From Pseudomonas taiwanensis DSM 21245 (GTDB taxonomy: Bacteria; Pseudomonadota; Gammaproteobacteria; Pseudomonadales; Pseudomonadaceae), in assembly GCF_000425785.1 (NCBI RefSeq), contig NZ_AUEC01000015.1:110760-174759 (forward strand): a stretch of DNA of 64,000 nucleotides, written 5' to 3'. This document shows positions 29,390 to 39,339 of the stretch, piece by piece. Below the pieces are notes generated by a model. The model made no database searches, was not told the DNA's origin, and saw nothing but the letters and a program-made list of their open reading frames with translations. Each line of letters opens with the position of its first letter. Position 1 is the stretch's first letter. Made by a program: the position numbers and the translations under genes.

Positions 29390-29416
29390 TTCGCGGGTGA
29401 GCCCGCTCCCACAGGG
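29390..29416. repeat. REP element, P. putida type
   Basis: TTCGCGGGTGAGCCCGCTCC with a following CACAGG matches the abundant P. putida REP consensus (GCGGG-loop-CCCGC stem, then TCCCACAG). It lies between treS and glgE. Confidence 0.8.
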
Positions 29417-29431
29417 AACAGCGTGCGACCG

Positions 29432-31450
29432 TCAATGGGCCTTTTCGATGCGCCAGATGCCGAACGGCGAATGCCAGGGCTCTATGCGCATCCACTGGGT
29501 CTTGCCATGCCAGGTCCAGCGATGACCGGTCATCAGGTCTTCACCGAGGGTGTCGGCGTTGTCGTCCAGGCCCAGTTCCCACAGCGGCAGTTCGAAGCTC
29601 GCCTCCTGGGCGTTATGGGGATCGAGGCTCACCGCCACCAGGATGAAGTTGTCGCGCTCTGGGGTGCGTTTGGCGAAATACAGGATGTTGTCGTTCCAGC
29701 AATTGAAGAACGCCACGCCCAGGTGGGTCTGCAAGGCACGGTTCTGGCGGCGAATGCGATTGAGCTGGGCGATTTCGGCGATGATGTTGCCGGGCTGGGT
29801 GAAGTCCCGCGGACGGATCTCGTACTTCTCCGAGTCCATGTACTCTTCCTTGCCCGGCAGTGGCGTGCTTTCGCACAGTTCGAAGCCCGAATACATCCCC
29901 CACAACCCCGAACCCATGGTGGCCAGCGCGGCACGAATGAGGAAACCGGCGCGCCCGGAGCTGTGCAGGAAGAACGGGTTGATGTCGGGCGTATTGACGA
30001 AGAAGTTGGGGCGATAGCATTGGCTCCAGGGCGGCTGGTTGAGCTGTTCGAAGTACTCGCGCAGTTCTTGCTTGGTGTTACGCCAGGTGAAGTAGGTATA
30101 GCTTTGGGCATAACCGACCTTGCCCAGGCGCGCCATCATCGCCGGTCGGGTGAAGGCCTCGGCGAGGAAGATCACCTCCGGGTGCTGGCTGCGCACATTG
30201 GCGATCAGCCATTGCCAGAATGGCAGGGGCTTGGTGTGCGGATTGTCCACGCGAAACGTCTTCACCCCCTCCTCGACCCAACCGACCACCACGTCGCGCA
30301 ATGCCAGCCACAGCGATGGCACCGCCTCGGGCGCATAGAAGTCGACATTGACGATGTCCTGGTACTTCTTGGGTGGGTTCTCGGCATAGCGGATCGTGCC
30401 GTCGGGGCGCCAGCTGAACCAGCCGGGGTGTTCCTTGAGCCAGGGGTGATCCTGGGAGCACTGGATGGCGAAGTCCAGGGCGATTTCCAGGCCATGCTCA
30501 GCGGCTGCGGCCACCAGCCGTCGGAAGTCGTCGCGGCTGCCCAGCTGCGGGTGAATGGCCTCGTGCCCGCCCTCGTGGCTACCGATGGCGTAAGGGCTGC
30601 CGGGGTCACCCGTCTCAGCACGCAGGGCATTGTTGCGGCCCTTGCGGTACTGCGTTCCGATAGGGTGGATGGGCGGAAAGTACAGCACGTCGAAGCCCAT
30701 GTCGCGGATCATCGGCAAACGTGCGTGCACATCGTTGAAGGTGCCGTGGCGGTCAGGGCTATCGGTGATCGAGCGGGGAAACAGTTCGTACCAACTGGCG
30801 AACAGCGCCGCCTCACGATCGACATCCAGCGGGAATTCGGTGCTACGGGTCAGGTAGCTGCGATGTTCGGCCTCGCTCATCAAGCGCGCAGTGTTGGCAT
30901 CGAGCAGCAGCGCCACCTGGTCATCCGCCGGCAGGGTCGGCAAGCTGTCGAGCAGCGTCTGGATTTCCTTGCGCAGGGCCCCATCGCTGCGCTCCAGGCC
31001 CTTGCCAAGCATCAGCCTGCCCTCCTCCAGCTCCAGCGACACCTCGACACCCGCATGGTACTTTTTCTCAAGGTCGTGGCAGTAGGTCGCGAACGGGTCG
31101 ATCCAGGCCTCGATACTGAATAGGTGCAAGCCCAGCTCGACTGGGGTGAACTCGGCCAGCCACAGGTCGTTACCAGGGGAATGCATCGGCACACAGTGCC
31201 AGCGGCGGCTGTGGGCCTGTCGCCACACCAGGGTTACCGCCAGGCGGTCATGGCCATCGCTATAGACCTTGCTGCTGACCGTGACCGGCTGGCCGCTGAT
31301 GGCCTTGGCGGCGAAAGTGCCAGCGTCGAGCACCGGGCTGGTGTCCTCGATCACGATGCGCGGCGCCAGCAGCGCCTGGGACAGGCTAATAGCCTGGTCG
31401 GGGTGATCGTTCGCCATCGGTACGCTTTCGAAGGGCTCGTTGCGCGTCAT
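29432..31450 (-). CDS. glgE: Maltose-1-phosphate maltosyltransferase
   Basis: The 672-residue protein belongs to GH13_3. It has an N-terminal beta domain (IVIEDTSPVLDAG), a helical insertion (about 100-210), the catalytic barrel and a C-terminal domain. The predicted nucleophile is in FRVDNPHTKP (about D400) and the acid/base in IFLAEAFTRP (about E429). It extends alpha-1,4-glucan using maltose-1-phosphate. A second in-frame Met twelve codons in is an alternative start. It lies upstream of treS with a 144-nt gap holding a REP, so the two may be co-transcribed. Confidence 0.95.
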   Translation of the reverse strand: MTRNEPFESVPMANDHPDQAISLSQALLAPRIVIEDTSPVLDAGTFAAKAISGQPVTVSSKVYSDGHDRLAVTLVWRQAHSRRWHCVPMHSPGNDLWLAEFTPVELGLHLFSIEAWIDPFATYCHDLEKKYHAGVEVSLELEEGRLMLGKGLERSDGALRKEIQTLLDSLPTLPADDQVALLLDANTARLMSEAEHRSYLTRSTEFPLDVDREAALFASWYELFPRSITDSPDRHGTFNDVHARLPMIRDMGFDVLYFPPIHPIGTQYRKGRNNALRAETGDPGSPYAIGSHEGGHEAIHPQLGSRDDFRRLVAAAAEHGLEIALDFAIQCSQDHPWLKEHPGWFSWRPDGTIRYAENPPKKYQDIVNVDFYAPEAVPSLWLALRDVVVGWVEEGVKTFRVDNPHTKPLPFWQWLIANVRSQHPEVIFLAEAFTRPAMMARLGKVGYAQSYTYFTWRNTKQELREYFEQLNQPPWSQCYRPNFFVNTPDINPFFLHSSGRAGFLIRAALATMGSGLWGMYSGFELCESTPLPGKEEYMDSEKYEIRPRDFTQPGNIIAEIAQLNRIRRQNRALQTHLGVAFFNCWNDNILYFAKRTPERDNFILVAVSLDPHNAQEASFELPLWELGLDDNADTLGEDLMTGHRWTWHGKTQWMRIEPWHSPFGIWRIEKAH

Positions 31451-31589
31451 CGGTCCTGGCTCCCTGTTGGCATTGGCGCTAAGGATTCAGAGCCGTCGAC
31501 CGGCAGGGGGTTCAAAAAAAATGAGCGATTGGCGCTGGCACGCATCAAAGCCTGCACCACCCTCTCCTATCACCCTGCGAGGTCAGGCC

Positions 31590-31751
31590 ATGAACATTCC
31601 CATTCCACCGGAGACACCCGACCCGAACATCGACGACCCCAGCCTGCCGCCGCCGGTACCGGAAGAAGACCCCAACGAGCTGCCGATCAAGCCGACCGTG
31701 CCGCCAACCGTGGGTGACCCGCCCAGCCAGGAGCCACCGGTGAAGGCATAA
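31590..31751 (+). CDS. Small proline-rich acidic protein
   Basis: The ORF encodes 53 residues, with about one third Pro plus many Asp/Glu (PETPDPNIDDPSLPPPVPEE). A GAGG site lies 8 nt before the ATG. It has no signal peptide or domain and is likely disordered. It lies alone on the plus strand between glgE and the acyl-CoA ligase. Similar short Pro-rich ORFs are annotated at this place in related pseudomonads, as far as I recall. Function unknown. Confidence 0.6.
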   Translation: MNIPIPPETPDPNIDDPSLPPPVPEEDPNELPIKPTVPPTVGDPPSQEPPVKA

Positions 31752-31781
31752 GGATAGCCAAGGATCGTGGTGGGGTTGTCA

Positions 31782-31811
31782 GCCTGATCGCCGGCTTGCC
31801 GCCGATCAGGC
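31782..31811. repeat. Inverted repeat / REP-like hairpin
   Basis: GCCTGATCG and CGATCAGGC form a 9-bp stem around a 12-nt GC-rich loop between two convergent genes. There is no T-tract, so it is a REP-like hairpin rather than a classical terminator, though it may still protect both 3' ends. Confidence 0.6.
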
Positions 31812-31819
31812 CGAAACGG

Positions 31820-33487
31820 TCAACCCAGCTCTGCCATGCTGATCTCGCGCATCCGTAACTTCTGCACCTTGCCGGTGACCGTCATCGGAAATTCATCGAC
31901 GAACCGGTAATGCCGCGGCACCTTGAAATGGGCAATGCGGGCCTTGCACCAGGCCTGCAGCTCTTCGACGGTCGCGCTGTGCCCGGGGTGTAGCTTGATC
32001 CAGGCCACCACCTCCTCGCCATACTTGTTGCATGGTATGCCGATCACCTGCGCATCGGCCACCGCCGGGTGGGTGTAGAAGAACTCCTCCAGTTCGCGTG
32101 GGTAGATGTTCTCGCCGCCGCGGATGATCATGTCCTTGTTGCGCCCGACGATACGCACATAGCCCGCCTCGTCCATCACCGCCAGGTCGCCGGTGTGCAT
32201 CCAGCCGGCCGGGTCGATGGCGTCCACGGTGGCCTGGGTGTTGTCCCAGTACCCGAGCATCACGCTGTAGCCACGGGTGCACAGCTCGCCGATCTCGCCG
32301 CGCGGGACGATGCGCCCCTCCTGGTCGACCAGTTTGGTCTCAAGTTGCGGCTGGGTACGGCCGACGGTGGTCACACGCAGCTCAAGGTCGTCGTCCGGAC
32401 CGGTCTGCAGCGACACCGGGCTGGTTTCCGTCATGCCGTAGGCGATCTGTACTTCGGCCATGTGCATCTGGTCGATGACCCGTCGCATCACCTCGATCGG
32501 GCAAGTGGCACCGGCCATGATGCCGCTGCGCAGCGTCGAAAGGTCCATCTGTGCACGCGAGGGGTGGTCGAGCATGGCGATGAACATGGTCGGCACGCCA
32601 TAAAGGATGCTGGCACGCTCTTGGGCCACTGCGCGCAGGGTGAGTTCGGCGTCGAAGGCGTCGTTGGGGTAGATCATGGTGCTGCCGTGGGTGATGCAAC
32701 CGAGGTTGGCCATGACCATGCCGAAGCAGTGGTACAGCGGCACCGGGATCACCATGCGGTCGCGCTCGGTCAGGCCGAGGCTTTCGCCGACCATGAAGCC
32801 GTTGTTGAGGATATTGTAGTGACTGAGCGTGGCGCCCTTGGGCGCGCCTGTGGTACCGGAGGTGTACTGGATGTTCACCGGCTGGTCGAATTGCAGGCTT
32901 TGCTGGCGAGCCAAGCAGGCCTGCGCCGAGACCTGCCCTGCCCGTTCGGCCAGTGCTTGCCAGGGTAGAAAGCCCACCGGTGGGGTGGCCGCCAGACTGA
33001 TCACGCCACGCAGGTCGGGCAAGCGTTCGCAAGCCAGCTCACCTGCAGTGGCGCTGGCCAGTTCCGGCACCAGTTCCTGGACCATGGCATGGTAATCGGA
33101 GGTCTTGAAGGCATCGGCACATACCAACCAACGGCAGCCGGATTGGCGCAAGACATATTCCAGCTCGCCCACCCGGTATGCCGGGTTGATGTTGACCAGG
33201 ATGGCACCGACCTTGGCGCTGGCCAGTTGCAGGATGCACCACTGGGCGCAGTTGGGTGACCAGATCCCGACCCGGTCGCCGGTGTTCACCTCCAGCGCCA
33301 TCAGGGCACGAGCGTGCATTTCGACCTGCTCGGCCAACTGACGCCAGGTGTAGCGCAGGCCCTGATGGCGGGCCACCAGCGCCTCGCCGTCGGCGCACCG
33401 GGCCACAGTGGCATCGAAGGCCTGGCCGATGGTTTGGGTCAGCAAGGGTCGGTCCTGGCGACCGCGGGTGTAGCTTGGTTGACTCAT
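31820..33487 (-). CDS. Acyl-CoA synthetase (AMP-forming), liu-linked
   Basis: The 555-residue ligase has the AMP-binding signature YTSGTTGAPKGATLSH, GMTETSP, TGDLA and the C-terminal lysine region PMTVTGKVQK. It belongs to the medium/long-chain fatty acyl-CoA ligase group. The start at 33487 (MSQPSYTRG) has an AAGGGA site; a longer frame to 33529 lacks this support. It is divergent from liuA across two LiuR-type operators and probably belongs to the same regulon. It may activate free branched-chain acids, which is inference from context. Confidence 0.88.
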   Translation of the reverse strand: MSQPSYTRGRQDRPLLTQTIGQAFDATVARCADGEALVARHQGLRYTWRQLAEQVEMHARALMALEVNTGDRVGIWSPNCAQWCILQLASAKVGAILVNINPAYRVGELEYVLRQSGCRWLVCADAFKTSDYHAMVQELVPELASATAGELACERLPDLRGVISLAATPPVGFLPWQALAERAGQVSAQACLARQQSLQFDQPVNIQYTSGTTGAPKGATLSHYNILNNGFMVGESLGLTERDRMVIPVPLYHCFGMVMANLGCITHGSTMIYPNDAFDAELTLRAVAQERASILYGVPTMFIAMLDHPSRAQMDLSTLRSGIMAGATCPIEVMRRVIDQMHMAEVQIAYGMTETSPVSLQTGPDDDLELRVTTVGRTQPQLETKLVDQEGRIVPRGEIGELCTRGYSVMLGYWDNTQATVDAIDPAGWMHTGDLAVMDEAGYVRIVGRNKDMIIRGGENIYPRELEEFFYTHPAVADAQVIGIPCNKYGEEVVAWIKLHPGHSATVEELQAWCKARIAHFKVPRHYRFVDEFPMTVTGKVQKLRMREISMAELG

Positions 33488-33550
33488 GGGTGTCCCTTCT
33501 TGTGGTTGTTCTGGGCACGACTGAAGCAAGCAGGAATACTCTGGCGCAGA

Positions 33551-33566
33551 TTTACGTTTACGTAAA
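33551..33566. promoter_or_regulatory. LiuR-type operator, distal copy
   Basis: TTTACGTTTACGTAAA is a near-perfect palindrome of the MerR-family LiuR type. The following 9 bases (GGTGATGAA) are the same as in the second copy. It lies nearer the divergent acyl-CoA ligase gene. Confidence 0.75.
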
Positions 33567-33579
33567 GGTGATGAATGGA

Positions 33580-33608
33580 TTGACAGCGATGAGGGTCAGG
33601 TTTACGTT
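33580..33608 (+). promoter_or_regulatory. Candidate liuA promoter
   Basis: TTGACA at 33580-33585 is followed after 17 nt by TACGTT, which lies inside the proximal operator. A bound LiuR would cover the -10 region, which fits repression. The -10 match is weak and the call rests mainly on the perfect -35. Confidence 0.45.
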
Positions 33609-33616
33609 AACGTAAA
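33601..33616. promoter_or_regulatory. LiuR-type operator, proximal copy
   Basis: TTTACGTTAACGTAAA is a perfect 16-bp palindrome exactly 50 bp from the distal copy, about five helical turns, so two regulators would sit on the same face of the DNA. It overlaps the candidate -10 of liuA. Confidence 0.8.
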
Positions 33617-33705
33617 GGTGATGAACGACACCGGCCCTCAGGCAGGACGCCGGATCCTTGAACCAGGCTGTTTCCCCTATTTCAAGAACAACAAGGTGCC
33701 CCAGC

Positions 33706-34869
33706 ATGCATTACCCCTCCCTGAACTTCGCCCTGGGCGAGACCATCGACATGCTCCGCGACCAGGTCCGCACGTTCGTCGCTGCCGAACTGGCCCCCCG
33801 CGCTGCGCAGATCGACCACGACAACCTGTTCCCCGCCGACATGTGGCGCAAGTTCGGTGACATGGGCCTGCTGGGCATCACCGTGCCGGAAGAGTACGGT
33901 GGTGCCGGCCTGGGTTACCTGGCGCACGTGGTGTCCATGGAAGAAGTCAGCCGTGGCTCGGCCTCGGTAGCCCTCTCCTATGGCGCTCATTCCAACCTCT
34001 GCGTCAACCAGATCAACCGCAATGGCAGCCACGAGCAGAAGCTCAAGTACCTACCCAAGCTGATCAGCGGCGAACACATCGGCGCCCTGGCCATGAGCGA
34101 GCCCAATGCCGGATCCGACGTGGTGTCGATGAAACTGCGTGCGGAAAAACGCGGCGACCACTACGTACTGAACGGCAGCAAGACCTGGATCACCAACGGC
34201 CCCGATGCCAACACCTACGTGATCTACGCCAAGACCAACCTGGACAAGGGCCCCCATGGCATCACCGCGTTTATCGTCGAGCGTGACTGGAAAGGCTTCA
34301 GCCGCAGCAACAAGTTCGACAAGCTGGGCATGCGCGGCTCCAACACCTGCGAGCTGTTCTTCGATGGCGTCGAAGTCCCGCAAGAGAACATCCTCGGCCA
34401 GCTCAACGGCGGTGTGCGCGTGCTAATGAGTGGCCTGGACTACGAGCGTGTGGTGCTCTCCGGCGGCCCCACCGGCATCATGCAAAGCTGCATGGACCTG
34501 GTGGTGCCCTACATTCACGATCGCAAGCAGTTCGGCCAGAGCATCGGCGAATTCCAGCTGATCCAGGGCAAGATCGCCGACATGTACACCCAGCTCAATG
34601 CCAGCCGCGCCTACCTGTATGCCGTGGCCCAGGCCTGCGACCGTGGCGAGACCACCCGCAAGGACGCCGCCGGGGTCATCCTCTATACCGCCGAACGCGC
34701 CACCCAGATGGCCCTGGAAGCGATTCAGATTCTCGGCGGCAACGGCTACATCAACGAGTTCCCGGCCGGCCGCTTGCTGCGCGACGCCAAGCTGTACGAG
34801 ATCGGTGCCGGCACCAGCGAAATCCGTCGGATGCTGATCGGCCGCGAACTGTTCAACGAAACCCGCTGA
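33706..34869 (+). CDS. liuA: Isovaleryl-CoA dehydrogenase
   Basis: The 387-residue acyl-CoA dehydrogenase oxidises isovaleryl-CoA to 3-methylcrotonyl-CoA in leucine breakdown. The catalytic base supports the isovaleryl-CoA assignment: a Glu sits in [12 protein letters not shown] (E247), the position used by isovaleryl-CoA dehydrogenases. The usual C-terminal acyl-CoA dehydrogenase glutamate is replaced in the [11 protein letters not shown] segment. Flavin motifs [10 protein letters not shown] and WITNG are present. The start at 33706 ([12 protein letters not shown]) follows AAGG; an upstream in-frame Met at 33658 lacks conserved sequence. First gene of the liu operon. Confidence 0.95.
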   Translation: MHYPSLNFALGETIDMLRDQVRTFVAAELAPRAAQIDHDNLFPADMWRKFGDMGLLGITVPEEYGGAGLGYLAHVVSMEEVSRGSASVALSYGAHSNLCVNQINRNGSHEQKLKYLPKLISGEHIGALAMSEPNAGSDVVSMKLRAEKRGDHYVLNGSKTWITNGPDANTYVIYAKTNLDKGPHGITAFIVERDWKGFSRSNKFDKLGMRGSNTCELFFDGVEVPQENILGQLNGGVRVLMSGLDYERVVLSGGPTGIMQSCMDLVVPYIHDRKQFGQSIGEFQLIQGKIADMYTQLNASRAYLYAVAQACDRGETTRKDAAGVILYTAERATQMALEAIQILGGNGYINEFPAGRLLRDAKLYEIGAGTSEIRRMLIGRELFNETR

Positions 34870-34888
34870 GCATAAGGAACGGGCGTCC

Positions 34889-36496
34889 ATGGCTATCCTG
34901 CATACCCAGATCAACCCGCGCTCGGCGGAGTTCGCCAGCAACAGCGCGGCCATGCTAGAACAGGTCCAAGCCCTGCGCAGCCTGCTCGCCCAGGTCAGCC
35001 AGGGCGGAGGGCCGAAAGCTCAGGAACGGCACACCTCGCGGGGCAAGCTGTTGCCACGCGAGCGTATCGACCGCCTGCTCGACACCGGCTCGCCCTTCCT
35101 TGAGATCGGTCAGCTGGCGGCCCATGAAGTCTATGGCGAAGACGTGCCCGCGGCGGGCCTGATCGCCGGTATCGGCCGTGTCGAGGGCGTGGAGTGCATG
35201 ATCGTGGCCAACGACGCCACGGTCAAAGGCGGGTCCTACTACCCGCTGACGGTGAAAAAGCACCTGCGCGCCCAGACCATCGCGTTGCAGAACCGTCTGC
35301 CGTGCATCTACCTGGTGGACTCGGGCGGCGCCAACCTGCCGCGCCAGGATGAAGTGTTCCCCGACCGTGAGCATTTCGGCCGCATCTTCTTCAACCAGGC
35401 GAACATGAGCGCGTTGGGCATTGCGCAGATCGCCGTGGTGATGGGCTCGTGCACCGCCGGTGGCGCCTACGTGCCAGCCATGGCCGACGAAGCGATCATG
35501 GTACGCCAGCAGGCCACCATCTTCCTCGCCGGCCCGCCTCTGGTGAGAGCCGCTACCGGGGAGGTGGTGAGCGCCGAGGACCTGGGTGGTGCCGACGTGC
35601 ATTGCCGTACCAGCGGCGTGGCCGACCATTATGCCGACAACGACGAACACGCCCTGGCCCTGGCGCGGCGCAGCGTCGCCAACCTCAACTGGCACAAGCT
35701 GGGCAAACTGCAGCGCCAAACGCCCATCGCCCCGCTGTATAGCGCCGAGGAGCTGTACGGCGTGGTGCCGGCCGACGCCAAGCAACCGTTCGATGTCCGC
35801 GAGGTGATCGCCCGCCTGGTCGACGGCTCGGTGTTCGATGAGTTCAAGGCGCTGTTCGGTACCACCTTGGTGTGCGGTTTCGCCCACCTGCACGGCTATC
35901 CGGTCGCGATCCTGGCCAACAACGGCATCCTGTTCGCCGAAGCTGCGCAAAAAGGTGCGCATTTCATCGAACTGGCCTGCCAGCGGGGCATTCCGCTGCT
36001 GTTCCTGCAAAACATCACCGGTTTCATGGTCGGCAAGAAGTACGAAGAGGGCGGCATCGCCAAGCATGGCGCCAAGTTGGTGACCGCCGTGGCTTGTGCC
36101 CAGGTGCCGAAGTTCACGGTGATCATCGGCGGCAGTTTCGGCGCCGGCAACTATGGCATGTGCGGCCGGGCCTACGACCCGCGCTTCCTGTGGATGTGGC
36201 CCAACGCGCGCATCGGTGTGATGGGCGCCGAGCAAGCCGCCGGGGTACTGGCGCAGGTCAAGCGCGAGCAGAGCGAACGCAGTGGCCAGCCCTTCAGCGC
36301 CGAAGACGAGGCGCGCCTGAAGCAGCCGATTCTCGACCAGTACGAGCACCAGGGCCACCCCTACTACTCCAGCGCCCGGCTGTGGGACGACGGCGTCATC
36401 GACCCGGCGCAGACCCGCGACGTGCTCGGCCTGGCGTTGTCCGCCTCGCTGAACGCCCCGATCGAACAGAGCCGCTTCGGCATATTCCGGATGTGA
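34889..36496 (+). CDS. liuB: Methylcrotonyl-CoA carboxylase beta (carboxyltransferase) subunit
   Basis: The 535-residue carboxyltransferase has the N- and C-terminal crotonase-like halves: [50 protein letters not shown] and the C-terminal [20 protein letters not shown]. It moves the carboxyl group from carboxybiotin on LiuD to 3-methylcrotonyl-CoA. It starts 19 nt after liuA and is followed 3 nt later by liuC. Confidence 0.96.
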   Translation: MAILHTQINPRSAEFASNSAAMLEQVQALRSLLAQVSQGGGPKAQERHTSRGKLLPRERIDRLLDTGSPFLEIGQLAAHEVYGEDVPAAGLIAGIGRVEGVECMIVANDATVKGGSYYPLTVKKHLRAQTIALQNRLPCIYLVDSGGANLPRQDEVFPDREHFGRIFFNQANMSALGIAQIAVVMGSCTAGGAYVPAMADEAIMVRQQATIFLAGPPLVRAATGEVVSAEDLGGADVHCRTSGVADHYADNDEHALALARRSVANLNWHKLGKLQRQTPIAPLYSAEELYGVVPADAKQPFDVREVIARLVDGSVFDEFKALFGTTLVCGFAHLHGYPVAILANNGILFAEAAQKGAHFIELACQRGIPLLFLQNITGFMVGKKYEEGGIAKHGAKLVTAVACAQVPKFTVIIGGSFGAGNYGMCGRAYDPRFLWMWPNARIGVMGAEQAAGVLAQVKREQSERSGQPFSAEDEARLKQPILDQYEHQGHPYYSSARLWDDGVIDPAQTRDVLGLALSASLNAPIEQSRFGIFRM

Positions 36497-36499
36497 TCC

Positions 36500-37315
36500 A
36501 TGAGCGATTTCAGCACCCTCGAAGTGATTCGCGACCCGCGCGGCTTCGCCACCTTGTGGCTGAGCCGAGAGGACAAGAACAACGCCTTCAACGCGCTGAT
36601 GATCCGCGAGCTGATCGTCGCCCTCGACCAGTTGGCCGAGGACGCGAGCCTGCGCTTTTTGCTGCTGCGCGGCCGTGGCCGGCACTTCAGCGCTGGCGCC
36701 GACCTGGCCTGGATGCAGCAATCGGCGCAGCTGGACTTCAACACCAACCTCGACGACGCCCGCGAACTCGGCGAGCTGATGTACGCCTTGCACCGTCTCA
36801 AGGCGCCGACCTTGGCCGTGGTGCAAGGCGCGGCCTTTGGTGGCGCACTGGGCCTGATCAGTTGCTGTGACATGGCCATCGGCGCCGAAGACGCTCAGCT
36901 GTGCCTCTCGGAAGTGCGCATCGGCCTGGCGCCAGCGGTCATCAGCCCGTTCGTGGTCAAGGCCATCGGCGAACGCGCCGCACGCCGCTATGCCCTGACC
37001 GCCGAGCGTTTCAGCGGCGTGCGCGCGCACGAACTGGGCCTGCTTGCGCAGGTGTATCCCGCCGCCGAGCTGGATGCACAGGTCGAGGCTTGGGTAGCCA
37101 ATCTATTGCAGAACAGCCCGCAGGCGCTGCGTGTCACCAAGGACCTGCTGCGCGAAGTGGACGACGGCGAACTCAGCCCCGCCCTGCGCCGCTATTGCGA
37201 AAACACCATTGCCCGCATCCGCGTCAGCGCAGAAGGCCAGGAAGGCCTGCGCGCCTTCCTGGAAAAACGCCGCCCCGCCTGGCAAAACGACGACAAGAAG
37301 GAGCCGCGCCCATGA
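36500..37315 (+). CDS. liuC: 3-methylglutaconyl-CoA hydratase
   Basis: The 271-residue enoyl-CoA hydratase has the oxyanion-hole segments LRGRGRHFSAGADLAWM and VQGAAFGGALGLISCCDMAIG. In the liu operon it hydrates 3-methylglutaconyl-CoA to HMG-CoA. Its stop overlaps the liuD start as ATGA. Confidence 0.93.
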   Translation: MSDFSTLEVIRDPRGFATLWLSREDKNNAFNALMIRELIVALDQLAEDASLRFLLLRGRGRHFSAGADLAWMQQSAQLDFNTNLDDARELGELMYALHRLKAPTLAVVQGAAFGGALGLISCCDMAIGAEDAQLCLSEVRIGLAPAVISPFVVKAIGERAARRYALTAERFSGVRAHELGLLAQVYPAAELDAQVEAWVANLLQNSPQALRVTKDLLREVDDGELSPALRRYCENTIARIRVSAEGQEGLRAFLEKRRPAWQNDDKKEPRP

Positions 37316-39264
37316 GCCGCCCCACACTGACCACCCTGCTGGTCGCCAACCGTGGCGAAATCGCCTGCCGGGTAATGCGCACCGCCAAGTCCATGGGACT
37401 GACCACCGTCGCCGTGCACAGCGCTACCGATCGTGACGCCCGCCACAGCCGTGAAGCGGACATCCGTGTCGACCTGGGCGGCACCAAGGCCGCCGAAAGC
37501 TACCTGGTGATCGACAAGTTGCTGGCCGCCGCCAAGGCCAGCGGCGCCCAGGCCATCCATCCCGGCTATGGCTTCCTGTCCGAAAACGCCACCTTTGCCC
37601 GGGCCATCGAACAAGCCGGGCTGATCTTCCTCGGTCCACCGGCCAGTGCCATCGACGCCATGGGCAGCAAGTCGGCGGCCAAGGCACTGATGGAAGCTGC
37701 CGGCGTACCCCTGGTGCCCGGCTATCATGGCGAGGCCCAGGACCTGGAAACCTTCCGCGCCGCCGCCGAACGCATCGGCTACCCGGTTCTGCTCAAGGCC
37801 AGTGCGGGCGGCGGTGGCAAGGGCATGAAGGTGGTCGAGGACGAAAGCCAGCTTGCCGACGCCCTGGCCTCGGCCCAGCGTGAAGCGCAATCGTCGTTCG
37901 GCGACTCGCGCATGCTCGTGGAAAAGTACGTGCTCAAGCCACGTCATGTGGAAATCCAGGTGTTCGCCGACCAGCACGGCAACTGCCTGTACCTGAACGA
38001 GCGTGACTGCTCGATCCAGCGTCGTCACCAGAAGGTCGTCGAGGAAGCCCCGGCGCCAGGCCTTTCCCCGGAACTGCGCCAGGCCATGGGTGAAGCTGCA
38101 GTGCGTGCCGCCCAGGCCATCGGCTACGTTGGCGCGGGGACCGTGGAGTTCCTGCTCGATGCCCGTGGCGAGTTCTTCTTCATGGAGATGAACACCCGCC
38201 TGCAGGTGGAGCACCCGGTCACCGAAGCCATCACCGGCCTCGACCTGGTGGCCTGGCAGATCCGCGTGGCCTGCGGCGAACCGTTGCCGATCACCCAAGC
38301 CGAGGTGCCTCTGATGGGCCATGCCATCGAGGTACGTCTGTACGCCGAGGACCCAGCCAATGAATTCCTACCGGCCACTGGCACCCTGACGCTGTACCGC
38401 GAGTCGGCGCCGGGCGAAGGGCGCCGGGTCGATAGCGGCGTCAGCGAGGGCGATGTGGTGTCGCCGTTCTACGACCCGATGCTGGGCAAGCTGATTGCCT
38501 GGGGCCAGGACCGCGAACAGGCGCGCCTGCGGTTGCTGGCGATGCTCGACGAGTTCGCCATCGGCGGCCTCAAGACCAACATCAACTTCCTGCGCCGAAT
38601 TCTCGCCCACCCGGCGTTCGCCGAGGCAGAACTCGATACTGGGTTCATCCCGCGCCATCAAGACGTCTTGCTGCCTGCGCCCCAGGCACTGCCGGCCACC
38701 TTCTGGGAAGCAGCGGCCGAAGCCTGGCTGCTGGGCCAGGCACCGCACGAGCGCGCCGACGACGCAGGCTCGCCCTGGCGGGAACACAACGGCCTGCGCC
38801 TGGGGTTGCCGGCACGCAGCAGCCTGCACCTGTTGAGCGGCGGGCAAGCTCAGGCCGTCGCCCTCGAACGCAGCGCCGCATCGACCTGGCAGCTCGATGG
38901 CGAGCAGTTGTGCCAAGACCACGATGGCATGCGCCGCCGGCATCTGGCCGTGCGCAAAGGCAGCACGCTGTTCCTGCGCTGGGAAGGTGAAGTGCACGCC
39001 GTGGAAGCGTTCGACCCGATCGCCGAAGCCGAGGCCAGCCATGGCCATCAAGGCGGCCTGACGGCGCCCATGAACGGCAGTATCGTGCGGGTGCTGGTCG
39101 AGTTGGGGCAACGGGTGGAGGCCGGCGCTGCGCTTGTGGTGCTGGAGGCGATGAAGATGGAACACAGCATTCGCGCCCCACACGCCGGGACGGTGAAGGC
39201 ACTGTTCTGTCAGGAAGGGGATATGGTCAGCGAAGGAACGGCGCTGGTCGAACTGGCTGAGTGA
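37312..39264 (+). CDS. liuD: Methylcrotonyl-CoA carboxylase alpha (biotin carboxylase/carrier) subunit
   Basis: The 650-residue protein has the biotin carboxylase domain (LLVANRGEIACRVM at the start, ATP-grasp loop KASAGGGGKGMK, EMNTRLQVEHPVTE) and a C-terminal biotinyl domain with EAMKMEH, the biotinylated lysine being about K615. The start at 37312 overlaps liuC by 4 nt. Longer frames upstream run through liuC and are not the gene. liuE (HMG-CoA lyase) does not follow, so the last step must be encoded elsewhere. Confidence 0.96.
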   Translation: MSRPTLTTLLVANRGEIACRVMRTAKSMGLTTVAVHSATDRDARHSREADIRVDLGGTKAAESYLVIDKLLAAAKASGAQAIHPGYGFLSENATFARAIEQAGLIFLGPPASAIDAMGSKSAAKALMEAAGVPLVPGYHGEAQDLETFRAAAERIGYPVLLKASAGGGGKGMKVVEDESQLADALASAQREAQSSFGDSRMLVEKYVLKPRHVEIQVFADQHGNCLYLNERDCSIQRRHQKVVEEAPAPGLSPELRQAMGEAAVRAAQAIGYVGAGTVEFLLDARGEFFFMEMNTRLQVEHPVTEAITGLDLVAWQIRVACGEPLPITQAEVPLMGHAIEVRLYAEDPANEFLPATGTLTLYRESAPGEGRRVDSGVSEGDVVSPFYDPMLGKLIAWGQDREQARLRLLAMLDEFAIGGLKTNINFLRRILAHPAFAEAELDTGFIPRHQDVLLPAPQALPATFWEAAAEAWLLGQAPHERADDAGSPWREHNGLRLGLPARSSLHLLSGGQAQAVALERSAASTWQLDGEQLCQDHDGMRRRHLAVRKGSTLFLRWEGEVHAVEAFDPIAEAEASHGHQGGLTAPMNGSIVRVLVELGQRVEAGAALVVLEAMKMEHSIRAPHAGTVKALFCQEGDMVSEGTALVELAE

Positions 39265-39298
39265 TTGGGCTTGGGCAACGGTGTGTGTTGTCTGTTCT

Positions 39299-39330
39299 GG
39301 CCTCATCGTCGGCAAGCCGGCGATGAGGCC
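39299..39330. terminator. Strong hairpin between convergent liuD and the CI-like gene
   Basis: GGCCTCATCG-TCGG and CCGG-CGATGAGGCC form a near-continuous stem around a short loop. There is no T-tract. It is REP-like in composition and may act as a shared 3' end for both genes. Confidence 0.55.
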
Positions 39331-39339
39331 ACGATCCAG

